A DNA stretch of 59,137 nt from an uncultured bacterium (GTDB taxonomy: Bacteria; Hydrogenedentota; Hydrogenedentia; Hydrogenedentales; Hydrogenedentaceae), in NCBI GenBank assembly GCA_937124615.1, contig CAKZKR010000004.1, positions 1 to 59,137 of the forward strand, read 5' to 3'. Made by a program: the position numbers and the translations under genes. The notes beneath the pieces are model-generated. The model did no database searches and was not told where the DNA came from. It saw only the letters and a list, made by a program, of their open reading frames with translations. The stretch's first letter is position 1, and each line of letters opens with the position of its first letter. This document shows positions 15,783 through 24,982 of the stretch, in pieces.

Positions 15783-18476
15783 ATGAGTAATTCTGACCCT
15801 ATTAGCGAAGCACATGTAGAAATAGATAAGATTTCTTTTCCCGATGAAGAATGGATAGATGCATTAATAGCCTATTTAGAGGAACGCGGTCCTCAGGCAA
15901 CGGCAAACCTGCTTCGACGATTACAGGATTATACATATCTTTTAGGTATCCGTAAACCATGCCCAGCAACCACACCTTATATTAATACCATCCCTGTTTC
16001 TGAGCAACCGGTTTTTCCCGGCAACCGCGAACTGGAACGAATCATCAAGTCATATATCCGCTGGAATGCAATGGCAATGGTCGTTCGTGCCAATCGTGAG
16101 GCGGATGGCATTGGTGGACATATATCAACTTATGCATCTGTTGCAACTCTATACGAGGTTGGCTTCAATCATTTTTTCAGAGCTCGAACAGAAGAGTATG
16201 GGGGGGACCTTATTTATTTCCAGGGACATTCTGCACCAGGGATATATGCCCGAGCCTATTTAGAAGGAAGGTTATCTGAAAAGGACCTTAATAATTTTCG
16301 AAGGGAACTCAGTAAAGAGGGTGGGCTCCCTTCTTACCCTCATCCACGACTTATGCCCGGATTCTGGTCGTTTCCAACAGTGTCAATGGGATTAGGTCCT
16401 ATCATGGCCATATATCAGGCTCGATTTAACAAATATTTAGAGAACCGCGGATTGAAACCGAAAAACGGGGGCTATGTCTGGGCATTTCTGGGTGACGGTG
16501 AAACCGATGAACCAGAAACTTTAGGGGCCATTAGTTTAGCCAGTCGTGAACAATTAGATAATCTTATCTTTGTAATTAATTGTAATTTACAGCGTCTTGA
16601 CGGTCCTGTTCGTGGAAATGGAAAAATTATCCAGGAATTAGAAGCGATATTTCGCGGTGCAGGCTGGAATGTTATTAAAGTCATCTGGGGTAGCGACTGG
16701 GACCCACTCTTCGAACAGGATGAACATGGTCTGTTAATAAATGCATTAGGAGACATTGTAGATGGAGAATACCAAAAGTTTTCAGTATCTTCGGGTGAAT
16801 ACATCCGCAATAAAATAATTGAGCATGAGCCCCGCCTCGCACCCTATCTGGAACAAGTTTCGGATATACAATTGCGACAGTTGCGAAGAGGCGGTCATGA
16901 CCCCATAAAGGTATATTCCGCTTACTATCACGCGTTGCAGACTCAGGGAGCACCTACAGTGATATTAGCCAAAACAATTAAAGGTTACGGTTTAGGTGAA
17001 AGTGGAGAAGGGAAAAATATAACACATCAGCAAAAGAAATTAAATGAAGATGAACTACGAGAATTCCGGGCTCGATTCGGTATACCCATATCAGACGATG
17101 AAATTGCCTTTGCCCCATTTTGTAAGCCACCCGATGACCATCCTGCCATGATATACCTACAAGAACGGCGAAAGGCTTTGGGAGGATACTTACCCCGTCG
17201 TGAGGTACTTGCACCACCATTGAAAGCACCCGAAAACAAACTTTTTGATGAATTCTACAAAGGGACACCCCGTCCTGTTTCAACAACAATGGCATTTGTT
17301 TCCATATTACGAAAACTCCTCCAACATGAACAAATAGGTAAATTGATAGTTCCTATTGTGCCGGATGAGGCACGAACATTTGGAATGGAAGGATTGTTTC
17401 GTCAAATTGGAATTTACTCTTCACAAGGGCAGAAATATGACCCGGTAGACTCCGAATCTGTTTTATATTATAAAGAGGCTACGGACGGACAAATTCTTGA
17501 AGAAGGTATTTCTGAGGCAGGCTCTATGGCGTCCTTTATCTCTGCTGGAACAGCCTATGCAAGCCATGGTATTAATACAATTCCATTTTTCATCTTTTAT
17601 TCAATGTTCGGTTTTCAGCGGATTGGCGACTTAATCTGGGCATCTGCAGATATGAAAGTTCGTGGTTTTCTTGTTGGTGGTACTGCAGGTAGAACAACAC
17701 TGGCAGGTGAAGGGCTCCAACATCAGGATGGACATAGCCATCTTATTGCAATGTCTGTTCCCGGTCTTCGTGCATATGACCCCGCATACGCTTATGAAAT
17801 AGCGGTTATCATTCAAGAAGGTATCCACAGTATGTATGAAAAACAGGAACCTGTTTTTTACTATCTAACTGTTGGTAATGAAAACTACACAATGCCACCT
17901 ATGCCTGCCGGCAAAAAAATACGCGAAGGAATTATTAAAGGATTGTATTTATTCCGACCCTCCACAAATAAGAATACTAAAATAAAAGTAAATCTATTAG
18001 GCAGTGGTTCATTATTAAACGAGGCCTTGAAAGCCCAGAGCATTCTGGAACAAGAATTTAAGATTGGTGTAGATGTTTGGAGTGCAACCAGTTATAAAAT
18101 GCTTCGCGAAAATGCTTTGGAAATAGAAAGATGGAACCAACTCCATCCCACATTAAAAAAGCGAATTCCCTATGTAACAGAATGTTTAAACAATAATTCC
18201 CTTGCGACAATTGCGGTTTCAGACTATGTTAAACTTGTTCCTGATAGTATATCCCGATGGGTTCCTCACAAATTTGTATCCCTGGGAACTGACGGTTTCG
18301 GTCGTTCGGATACGCGAGAAGCATTACGCGACTATTTTGAAGTAGACAATCGATATATTGTTTTATCCGTTTTATCTGTATTGCTTCAGGAGAAAAAAAT
18401 ATCTATGGATACAGTAAAAAAATACATAAAAGAAAAAAATATTTCAACTACCAAACCATATCCAATGGATTTATAA
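15783..18476 (+). CDS. aceE: Pyruvate dehydrogenase E1 component, homodimeric type
   Basis: An 897-residue E1 that decarboxylates pyruvate with thiamine diphosphate and transfers the acetyl group to lipoyl-E2. AFLGDGETDEPETLGAISLA (about residues 230-250) contains the GDG start of the ThDP-binding motif. YFQGHSAPGIYARAYLEGRL and GHDPIKVYSAY are typical of the AceE type. The C-terminal VSLGTDGFGRSDTREALR is the transketolase C-domain signature. The length matches the E. coli type (887). The start at 15783 is preferred over 15756 because AGGGG lies upstream and a candidate promoter ends at 15740. The E2 gene follows after 33 bases. Confidence 0.95.
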   Translation: MSNSDPISEAHVEIDKISFPDEEWIDALIAYLEERGPQATANLLRRLQDYTYLLGIRKPCPATTPYINTIPVSEQPVFPGNRELERIIKSYIRWNAMAMVVRANREADGIGGHISTYASVATLYEVGFNHFFRARTEEYGGDLIYFQGHSAPGIYARAYLEGRLSEKDLNNFRRELSKEGGLPSYPHPRLMPGFWSFPTVSMGLGPIMAIYQARFNKYLENRGLKPKNGGYVWAFLGDGETDEPETLGAISLASREQLDNLIFVINCNLQRLDGPVRGNGKIIQELEAIFRGAGWNVIKVIWGSDWDPLFEQDEHGLLINALGDIVDGEYQKFSVSSGEYIRNKIIEHEPRLAPYLEQVSDIQLRQLRRGGHDPIKVYSAYYHALQTQGAPTVILAKTIKGYGLGESGEGKNITHQQKKLNEDELREFRARFGIPISDDEIAFAPFCKPPDDHPAMIYLQERRKALGGYLPRREVLAPPLKAPENKLFDEFYKGTPRPVSTTMAFVSILRKLLQHEQIGKLIVPIVPDEARTFGMEGLFRQIGIYSSQGQKYDPVDSESVLYYKEATDGQILEEGISEAGSMASFISAGTAYASHGINTIPFFIFYSMFGFQRIGDLIWASADMKVRGFLVGGTAGRTTLAGEGLQHQDGHSHLIAMSVPGLRAYDPAYAYEIAVIIQEGIHSMYEKQEPVFYYLTVGNENYTMPPMPAGKKIREGIIKGLYLFRPSTNKNTKIKVNLLGSGSLLNEALKAQSILEQEFKIGVDVWSATSYKMLRENALEIERWNQLHPTLKKRIPYVTECLNNNSLATIAVSDYVKLVPDSISRWVPHKFVSLGTDGFGRSDTREALRDYFEVDNRYIVLSVLSVLLQEKKISMDTVKKYIKEKNISTTKPYPMDL

Positions 18477-18509
18477 AACACTACAAATCATTATAAAAAG
18501 GATTTGAAT

Positions 18510-19838
18510 ATGGCTAAGGAGTTTCGATTACCATCTTTAGGTGAAAATGTTACTGAAGCAACGATTGGCAAGATTCTGGTAAAGATTGGAGATACGATTC
18601 GTAAAGGACAAGCAGTTCTGGAAGTTGAAACGGATAAGGCGTTAGCAGAAATACCGTCTTCATTAGACGGAAAAGTATTGGAAATCCATGTTAAAGAAGG
18701 ACAAAAAGTAAAGCCGGGGACTCTCATCTTCACCGTAGACGAGAAAGCAGAAGGAACAACCTCTTCCCCCATAGGAGCCGTACCTACCCCTATACAGGAA
18801 AAAAGTCCTGTTAAAGAAAAAGAGGTTGTCCCTCCCGTTACCTTGGAAAAACCTGTCTCATTACGACCTCCTTCAACTCCCGCAACTTCCCTACAAAAAG
18901 CAAAATCAGACATTCCTGTTCTGGCTTCCCCATCTGTGCGTCGGTTAGCCCGCGAATTAGGGATTTCCCTTGAAGATGTGCCCTCATCCGACCCATCTGG
19001 AAAAATTTCAGCAGAAGATATTCTTGCATACCAAAAAAGAAAAACGGAAGAAACTATCATAAATACATCGGAAACAACCCCTCCGATTTCTATTCCTGAA
19101 TTTGCTACTGCGGAGGACCAACCATCCACAACAGACTCATGGGGACCTGTTATCGTTGAACCAATGAATACAATCCGTAAAAAGACTGCGGAGCAAATGA
19201 TGCGTAGTTGGTCCATCCCACAAGTAACCCATTTTGATAAAGCTAATATTACACAATTGGAAGAACTTCGTGAAGCATGGACGAAAAAAATTCAATCCTC
19301 GGGAGGAAGACTAAGTGTTCTAATTTTTACACTAAAAATTGTGGCAGAAGCATTAAAAAAGTTTCCAAAGTTTAATTCCAGTATTGACACGGAAAACGAA
19401 CAAATTATTTATAAAAAATATTATAACATTGGGGTCGCCGTAGATACAGACAATGGACTTTTAGTCCCTGTCATTCGAAATGTTGATAAAAAAACGATTA
19501 AAGAACTTTCTATTGAATTGCCCCAACTGGCAGAAAAAGCACGGCAAAGAAAACTGACATTAGAAGAGTTACAGGGGGCTACCTTTACCATTAGTAATTT
19601 AGGCGGATTAGGAGGCGTCGGTTTTACACCAATTGTTAACGCACCACAAGTAGCCATTTTAGGAATGTCTCGTTCCTCAATGGAACCTGTATACCAACAT
19701 GGAAATTTTATTCCACAACTAATATTACCACTCAGTTTGTCTTATGACCATCGCGTTATTGATGGTGCGGAATCAGCCCGATTTGTTCGATGGATATGCA
19801 ATGCTCTTGAAAATCCCTGGAATATATTTTTCGAATAA
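18510..19838 (+). CDS. aceF: Dihydrolipoyl acetyltransferase (E2) of pyruvate dehydrogenase
   Basis: A 442-residue E2. The single lipoyl domain (about 2-77) carries the lipoylation site in VETDKALAEIPS. A Pro-rich linker follows, then a peripheral-subunit-binding domain (SPSVRRLARELGISLEDVPS, about 138-157). The catalytic domain ends with LSLSYDHRVIDGAESARF, containing the H-x3-D-G active-site motif. It transfers acetyl groups to CoA and forms the core of the complex. The ATG at 18510 is chosen, with AAGGA 7 bases upstream; a TTG two codons earlier is unlikely. The E3 gene follows after 32 bases. Confidence 0.93.
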   Translation: MAKEFRLPSLGENVTEATIGKILVKIGDTIRKGQAVLEVETDKALAEIPSSLDGKVLEIHVKEGQKVKPGTLIFTVDEKAEGTTSSPIGAVPTPIQEKSPVKEKEVVPPVTLEKPVSLRPPSTPATSLQKAKSDIPVLASPSVRRLARELGISLEDVPSSDPSGKISAEDILAYQKRKTEETIINTSETTPPISIPEFATAEDQPSTTDSWGPVIVEPMNTIRKKTAEQMMRSWSIPQVTHFDKANITQLEELREAWTKKIQSSGGRLSVLIFTLKIVAEALKKFPKFNSSIDTENEQIIYKKYYNIGVAVDTDNGLLVPVIRNVDKKTIKELSIELPQLAEKARQRKLTLEELQGATFTISNLGGLGGVGFTPIVNAPQVAILGMSRSSMEPVYQHGNFIPQLILPLSLSYDHRVIDGAESARFVRWICNALENPWNIFFE

Positions 19839-19870
19839 TTAAAGGAAAACACCTAAACAAAGGAGGTCAT

Positions 19871-21298
19871 ATGCCAGATATAATCAATACACAAGTTGCA
19901 GTTATCGGTGCAGGTCCCGGAGGATATGGTTGTGCCTTTATGTGCGCCGATTTAGGAATAGAAACTGTATTGATTGATGTAGAGAAGAATCCTGGAGGAA
20001 CCTGCCTTTATCGAGGTTGCATCCCCACAAAAACACTCCTTCATATCTCCCATGTCATATCCAATGCATTAGAGGCTAAAAAATTTGGCGTGTTTTTCCA
20101 AAAACCTAAATTAGACATTGACGAAATACGCAAAAATGTTCAGAGCGTCGTAGAACATTTAACAGGAGGTTTAGGACAACTCACAAAATTGAGAAATATA
20201 CAATATATTCAAGGGAGAGCCAGTTTTTTGGACTCAAATACATTGGAAGTATTCCTTCTGGATGGCAGGGAACTACGCATAAAATCTCAATACACAATTA
20301 TTTCAGCAGGTTCAAGACCTGCACTTTTTGGACAGCCTATTGATTCGCCCGATATTATGAACTCCAACACTGCGGTAAATATTGAAGAGATTCCCGAAAA
20401 ATTGCTCGTTATCGGTGGTGGATACATTGGGTTAGAATTAGGGACTGTTTACACAACCTTAGGTTCAGAAGTAACGCTCGTAGAACTTACGGACGGATTA
20501 CTACCCGGTGTGGATAGGGACTTAGTGCGACCTCTTGAAAAACATTTAGAAAAAATCCTCCACCAAATTTACACAAAAACAATGGTCAAACAATTAAAAC
20601 CACAAAAAAAAGGCATATCTGTTGAATTAGAAGGACCCGAAATTAAGAAGTCCCAACAAATTTTTGATAAAGTCCTTGTTTCGGTCGGTAGAAAGCCTAA
20701 TAGTAGTGGTTTAGGATTAAAAAATACGCATGTCTCTATAGACGAAAAAGGATTCATCCGAGTAGATGATCAGAGAAGAACCTCAGACCCTTATATTTTC
20801 GCCATTGGGGATATAGCGGGCGGACCTATGCTTGCCCATAAAGCAACCCATGAAGGGAGAATAGTAGCAGAAATTATTTCCGGAAAAAATGTGGCATTTG
20901 AACCTCAAGCAATTCCAGCCGTGGTATTCACAGACCCTGAAATAGCATGGTGCGGATTGACAGAAGAACAGGCACGCGAGAAAAACATTCCCATTCAAGT
21001 AACCAAATTCCCCTGGTCTGCCTCTGGAAGAGCCATGACCACATTCCGAAACGAAGGTCTAACTAAAATCATTACCCATGCAGAAACTCAGCAAATATTA
21101 GGTTTTGGCATTGTAGGTGCAGGTGCTGGGGAATTGATTGGCGAAGCCACACTGGCTATTGAAATGGGGGCCACACCGGAAGACCTGGACCTAACCATAC
21201 ATCCCCATCCAACCCTGAGCGAAACCATCATGGAAACTGCTGGAGCTTTACTCGGTAGGAGCACCCACATTTATCGAAAACCTTCTTCCAAAGGATAG
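19871..21298 (+). CDS. lpdA: Dihydrolipoyl dehydrogenase (E3)
   Basis: A 475-residue FAD-dependent disulfide oxidoreductase that reoxidises the lipoyl groups of E2. The FAD-binding loop is VAVIGAGPGGYGCAF, and the redox pair is GGTCLYRGCIPTKTLL (C-x4-C). The NAD-binding loop is VIGGGYIGLELG, and the catalytic His-Glu pair is in HPHPTLSE near the C-terminus. A strong AAAGGAGG precedes the ATG. Its 3' end abuts a decayed restriction-modification locus on the other strand, and the antisense of its last ~50 bases is read in the open frame of the truncated restriction gene. Confidence 0.95.
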   Translation: MPDIINTQVAVIGAGPGGYGCAFMCADLGIETVLIDVEKNPGGTCLYRGCIPTKTLLHISHVISNALEAKKFGVFFQKPKLDIDEIRKNVQSVVEHLTGGLGQLTKLRNIQYIQGRASFLDSNTLEVFLLDGRELRIKSQYTIISAGSRPALFGQPIDSPDIMNSNTAVNIEEIPEKLLVIGGGYIGLELGTVYTTLGSEVTLVELTDGLLPGVDRDLVRPLEKHLEKILHQIYTKTMVKQLKPQKKGISVELEGPEIKKSQQIFDKVLVSVGRKPNSSGLGLKNTHVSIDEKGFIRVDDQRRTSDPYIFAIGDIAGGPMLAHKATHEGRIVAEIISGKNVAFEPQAIPAVVFTDPEIAWCGLTEEQAREKNIPIQVTKFPWSASGRAMTTFRNEGLTKIITHAETQQILGFGIVGAGAGELIGEATLAIEMGATPEDLDLTIHPHPTLSETIMETAGALLGRSTHIYRKPSSKG

Positions 21299-21547
21299 AT
21301 AAAATTCTCTAAACCATCCAGGGTCATACTGATAAATCTCTTTTTTTACCTTTATTAACATACCTCTTTGATATAATTTTCTAATCCCTCTCCATGTATC
21401 TATTGGTTTTCTGCCATATAATTTTTTATACTGTTCCTCTACCCAATCCACAACAGGTCCATGGGGCAACTCTTTCTTAGGGTTGACAAAGAAGTATTGC
21501 ATAATCAAATCTTCAATACTAATCTGTTTTGAGTTTTTCAACTTCAT
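21248..21547 (-). pseudogene. Truncated restriction endonuclease gene (N-terminal part of an HNH-type enzyme)
   Basis: The 99-codon frame starts with an ATG that overlaps the stop of the methyltransferase remnant (ATGA), a classic coupled arrangement. Residues about 25-75, with HGPVVDWVEEQY, WRGIRKLYQRGMLIKVKK and IYQYDPGW, resemble the winged-helix N-terminus of HNH restriction enzymes that accompany such methyltransferases. After DPGW (about 21309) the sequence runs into the non-coding space and the antisense of lpd, so the HNH nuclease domain is missing. The downstream part was probably deleted at a junction next to the lpd stop codon. Assignment rests on motif memory and context. Confidence 0.6.
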
Positions 21548-22290
21548 TCAGCCTTTTTCACAATATCAAGCTGTAGCTGGTCAATTTCTGCCTCTTTTAA
21601 TAATCTTTCTCTCGCCATTTTACAATAATTTTCGTCAATCTCAATCCCAATTCCTTTTCTATTCGTCAATGCACATGCAATCAGTGTTGTCCCACTTCCT
21701 AAAAATGGATCCAAAATTGTATCTCCCACATATGAAAACAACTTGATACAGCGTTTTGGCAATTCAATAGGGAATGGAGCAGGATGACCAATCCTTGTTT
21801 TACTCTCCCCCATAAATGACCATACCCCATAGGTCCATTGGATAAACTCTTCTCTTGTTATATCAGAGAGACCACTCCCACTCGTTTTTTTCCCAATGTT
21901 TTTTATATAACACCGCTATCATTTCCACAGGAGCAATTACATAGGGAGTAGAAACAGATAACCATGAGCCCCATGCTGTTCGTCTCGAAATATTCTGTTC
22001 ATTCCATACAATAGTGGACTGATATTGAAATCCTATCTTTTTTGCTATTGTAATAATATCCACATATATGCTCTGATGTCCCCCTTTATTTTTATCCAGA
22101 GGGATATTCAAACAGAATCTTCCATCGTCTTTCAACAACCGATACGTTTTTTCTAACTAATTCGCTGTAAATTCCAAATAATCTTCGTATGAAACCATGT
22201 CGTTGTAAGAATTATATGTAATATCTACATTATAAGGAGAAGAAGTAACAATCAGGTCAATGGAATCGTTTTCTACACAATCTCATTTTA
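21544..22290 (-). pseudogene. Decayed type II DNA methyltransferase
   Basis: Three segments together recover an amino-methyltransferase of the beta type (N4-cytosine or N6-adenine). SIDLIVTSSPYNVDI is the catalytic motif IV region, altered from the usual TSPPY. DDGRFCLNIPLDKNKGG and SDITREEFIQWTYGVWSF form the middle. TILDPFLGSGTTLIACAL is the SAM-binding motif. Lesions: TAG at 22157-22159 where relatives tend to have Trp, a +1 shift in the seven-T run at 21885-21891 (plus-strand view), a TGA before DCVEN near 22282, and no recognisable start. The gene overlaps the truncated restriction gene by 4 bases. It is almost certainly non-functional. Confidence 0.85.
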
Positions 22291-22481
22291 GAAAATCTGT
22301 AGGATATATACATTATTTCTCTCAAAATACGGCTTTCCTATCATTAAATTGCACCCTACTTAACTTAAATAAATATATAAACTATTATAATAACTTATCC
22401 AAACAAATAAAAACCTACATTTTTATTCCTTTGTTTTCTAGAAAGGAGAACCGGCTTTTTACCCATTTTCGCCATCTGTTT

Positions 22482-23408
22482 TTACACAAGCCCACCTTTT
22501 ATAAACTCAACCGTTTCGGTTAAGCCGGTGCAGAGGTCTATTTGAGGTTGCCATCCTAAAATTTCTCGGGCTTTGTCTCCTGTAATGTAGATATTCTGGA
22601 CCTCACCGGGACGAAGCGGTGCTAATTCAGGTTCTCCTTGATAACCCAATATATCTGCAATTATGTCAAAAATCTCACGCACGGTCGTCCCTCTTGCAGA
22701 ACCTAAATTAAGGGTCTCATCAGTGGCTTTATCTAAACCTAATAAAAATGCCCGGGCTATGTCTTTTACAAATACATAATCCCGTTGAGGAGTGCCATGA
22801 CCATAAAGGACTGGCTTTTTTCCCTTCAACATAAGTCCGGTAAGTATCGAGCACACTCCTGCTTCCCCTTCCGGGCTCTGACGAGGTCCATAAACATTGG
22901 GCAATCTTAAAATGAGATATTTCAATCCGTATAGTCGTTGATACAATTCTAAATAATGTTCAAAGGCTAATTTACTCGTGCCATAAGGAGACATAGGTCG
23001 GGGTTGATATGTTTCAGGCACAGGAAGGGTATCTGTCTCACCATATATCGCACCTCCTGTTGAGGAAAAAATAAACTTCTGCACATCATATTTGACAGAA
23101 CTGTTTAAAAGATTAATTCCACCCAATACATTTACCTTTGCATCAAATATGGGATCTGTCACACTCTTTCGCACATCGATTTGCGCCGCTAAATGGGCTA
23201 CATAATCCGGACGGAAATTATCAAATACCGCATCAATTTGGTCGGAACATATATCCATTTCTATAAAAGTTGCTCCCGGATTTATATTCTCACGCTTACC
23301 GGAACTTAAATTATCTATCACAAGTACTTCGTGGTGGTTTTCAAGCAACATATCAACAACATGGGAACCAATAAAACCGGCTCCCCCTGTCACTATCACT
23401 TTAGACAT
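22482..23408 (-). CDS. galE: NAD-dependent epimerase, UDP-glucose 4-epimerase-like
   Basis: A 308-residue extended short-chain dehydrogenase. VTGGAGFIGSHVVDMLL is the NAD-binding loop, SSTGGAIYGE carries the catalytic serine region, and SPYGTSKLAFE is the Y-x3-K catalytic pair. NVYGPRQSPEGEAG and the C-terminal LGWQPQIDLCTGL are typical of this family. The likely reaction is the interconversion of UDP-glucose and UDP-galactose or a related sugar nucleotide for surface polysaccharides; the precise substrate cannot be read from sequence. AAAGGGTG precedes the ATG. It is divergent from the CBS gene. Confidence 0.85.
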   Translation of the reverse strand: MSKVIVTGGAGFIGSHVVDMLLENHHEVLVIDNLSSGKRENINPGATFIEMDICSDQIDAVFDNFRPDYVAHLAAQIDVRKSVTDPIFDAKVNVLGGINLLNSSVKYDVQKFIFSSTGGAIYGETDTLPVPETYQPRPMSPYGTSKLAFEHYLELYQRLYGLKYLILRLPNVYGPRQSPEGEAGVCSILTGLMLKGKKPVLYGHGTPQRDYVFVKDIARAFLLGLDKATDETLNLGSARGTTVREIFDIIADILGYQGEPELAPLRPGEVQNIYITGDKAREILGWQPQIDLCTGLTETVEFIKGGLV

Positions 23409-23582
23409 AAAAACACCCTTTCTCTTAAATAATTATGTATGGGATGGTTTCCATGACAATAATATCAAAAAAACAGTTTTGTTTGCATTGTTAGCACAAT
23501 ATTTTGGAATAGAAATAAATCTATTTTTGTTTACTTTTTTTCCTTAATTATATTTTAATTTCTAATTTTAAGGAGGATAATA

Positions 23583-24944
23583 ATGCTGTCATTCCGTCCC
23601 GCACATAACAACATTCTGGAAGCGATTGGCAATACTCCACTGGTTCGTCTGAACAAAATAAACAAAGGTTTAAAACCACAAATTTACCTAAAATTGGAAT
23701 ATTTTAATCCCGGTGGTAGTGTAAAAGACCGTATCGCATTAGCCATGGTAGAAAATGCAGAGAAAGAAGGCTTACTAAAACCCGGTGGGACCATCATTGA
23801 GGCGACCGCAGGGAATACAGGGCTGGGACTGGCTCTTGTAGCAAGTGTCAAAGGTTATCGCTGTATTTGCGTTATGCCTGACAAAATGAGTTCGGATAAA
23901 GTGAAACTTTTGCGTGCATATGGAGCGGAGGTGGTGATAACGCCGACCAATGTTCCGCCCGATTCACCCCAAAGTTATAATGGGGTTGCAGACCGTTTAG
24001 CTCGTGAGATACCCGGTGCATGGCGACCCAATCAATTTCAAAATTTAGCCAATCCCGAAATGCACTACAAAACTACAGGACCTGAAATCTGGGAGCAAAC
24101 CGAAGGGAAAATAACGGCCTTTGTAGCAGGGGCGGGAACCGGTGGTACAATTAGCGGAGTAGGTAAGTATTTAAAAGAGAAAAATCCAAATGTTCGGGTT
24201 ATTGGTGCCGACATCGAAGGCTCCGTATTAAGTGGGGATAGTCCAAAATCCTGGAAGGTAGAAGGAATTGGTGAGGATTTTGTTCCGCATACTTTGAATG
24301 CCCATGTGGTTGATGAGTGGATTCGTGTGAGTGATGCGGAATCGTTCCATACTATAAGGCGATTGGCACGGGAAGAAGGGATTATGTTGGGGGGGTCTAG
24401 TGGTACTGCTATTTTTGCGGGGCTTAAATATGCTCAAAGGTGCTCAGAAAAAGACCTCATTGTAATCATATGTCCGGATACAGGTAGAAATTATTTAAGC
24501 AAGGCGTATGATGATGAATGGCTTTTTATAAACGGTTTCACGGATATATCTCCCGACCAAACGCACATTGGCAAAGTGCTTGAAATTCTCGGTAGAGAGG
24601 GGCAAATCTGGACATTGACCAAAGAACAGACGCTGGAAACCGCTATCCAACTCTTCCGCGAAAAAGGGATTTCGCAAATACCGATTGTAGAAGGGAAAGA
24701 AGTAATAGGCTCGGTAGAAGAAATTACAATTATGCATGCACTTCATCAGGGGAAGTCTCCAAACACACCCTTAGTAGAAATAATGGCTCGTCCTTTACCT
24801 GTACTGGATACAGATACGAAGACAGAAGAAGTTTATCGTCTCCTGCTGGCAGGGAATCCCGCTGTGGTAATACGACAAAACAATAGACTTGTCGGAATAA
24901 TTACACGCACCGATTTGATATACTTTTATCAGTTACGAAAATAG
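23583..24944 (+). CDS. Cystathionine beta-synthase with C-terminal CBS domains
   Basis: A 453-residue PLP enzyme that condenses homocysteine with serine. IGNTPLVRL and NPGGSVKDRIAL (PLP-binding Lys in SVKDR) open the catalytic domain. ATAGNTGLGLALV is the substrate loop, and AGAGTGGTISG binds phosphate. GADIEGSVLSGD and VEGIGEDFVP are more like true CBS than cysteine synthase. Residues about 345-453 form a CBS-domain pair (ISQIPIVEGKEVIGSVEE and VGIITRTDLIYFY), a likely regulatory module. AAGGAGG precedes the ATG. The cystathionine lyase/synthase gene follows after 38 bases. Confidence 0.92.
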   Translation: MLSFRPAHNNILEAIGNTPLVRLNKINKGLKPQIYLKLEYFNPGGSVKDRIALAMVENAEKEGLLKPGGTIIEATAGNTGLGLALVASVKGYRCICVMPDKMSSDKVKLLRAYGAEVVITPTNVPPDSPQSYNGVADRLAREIPGAWRPNQFQNLANPEMHYKTTGPEIWEQTEGKITAFVAGAGTGGTISGVGKYLKEKNPNVRVIGADIEGSVLSGDSPKSWKVEGIGEDFVPHTLNAHVVDEWIRVSDAESFHTIRRLAREEGIMLGGSSGTAIFAGLKYAQRCSEKDLIVIICPDTGRNYLSKAYDDEWLFINGFTDISPDQTHIGKVLEILGREGQIWTLTKEQTLETAIQLFREKGISQIPIVEGKEVIGSVEEITIMHALHQGKSPNTPLVEIMARPLPVLDTDTKTEEVYRLLLAGNPAVVIRQNNRLVGIITRTDLIYFYQLRK

Positions 24945-24982
24945 ACAAAAGAAAAAAATTCTGTCATAAAGGATAGTAAGTT

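Noticed and set aside
23409-23582. Riboswitch upstream of the CBS gene
   Set aside because: I looked for SAM- or SAH-type conserved cores in the leader and found only AT-rich sequence with a short imperfect palindrome.
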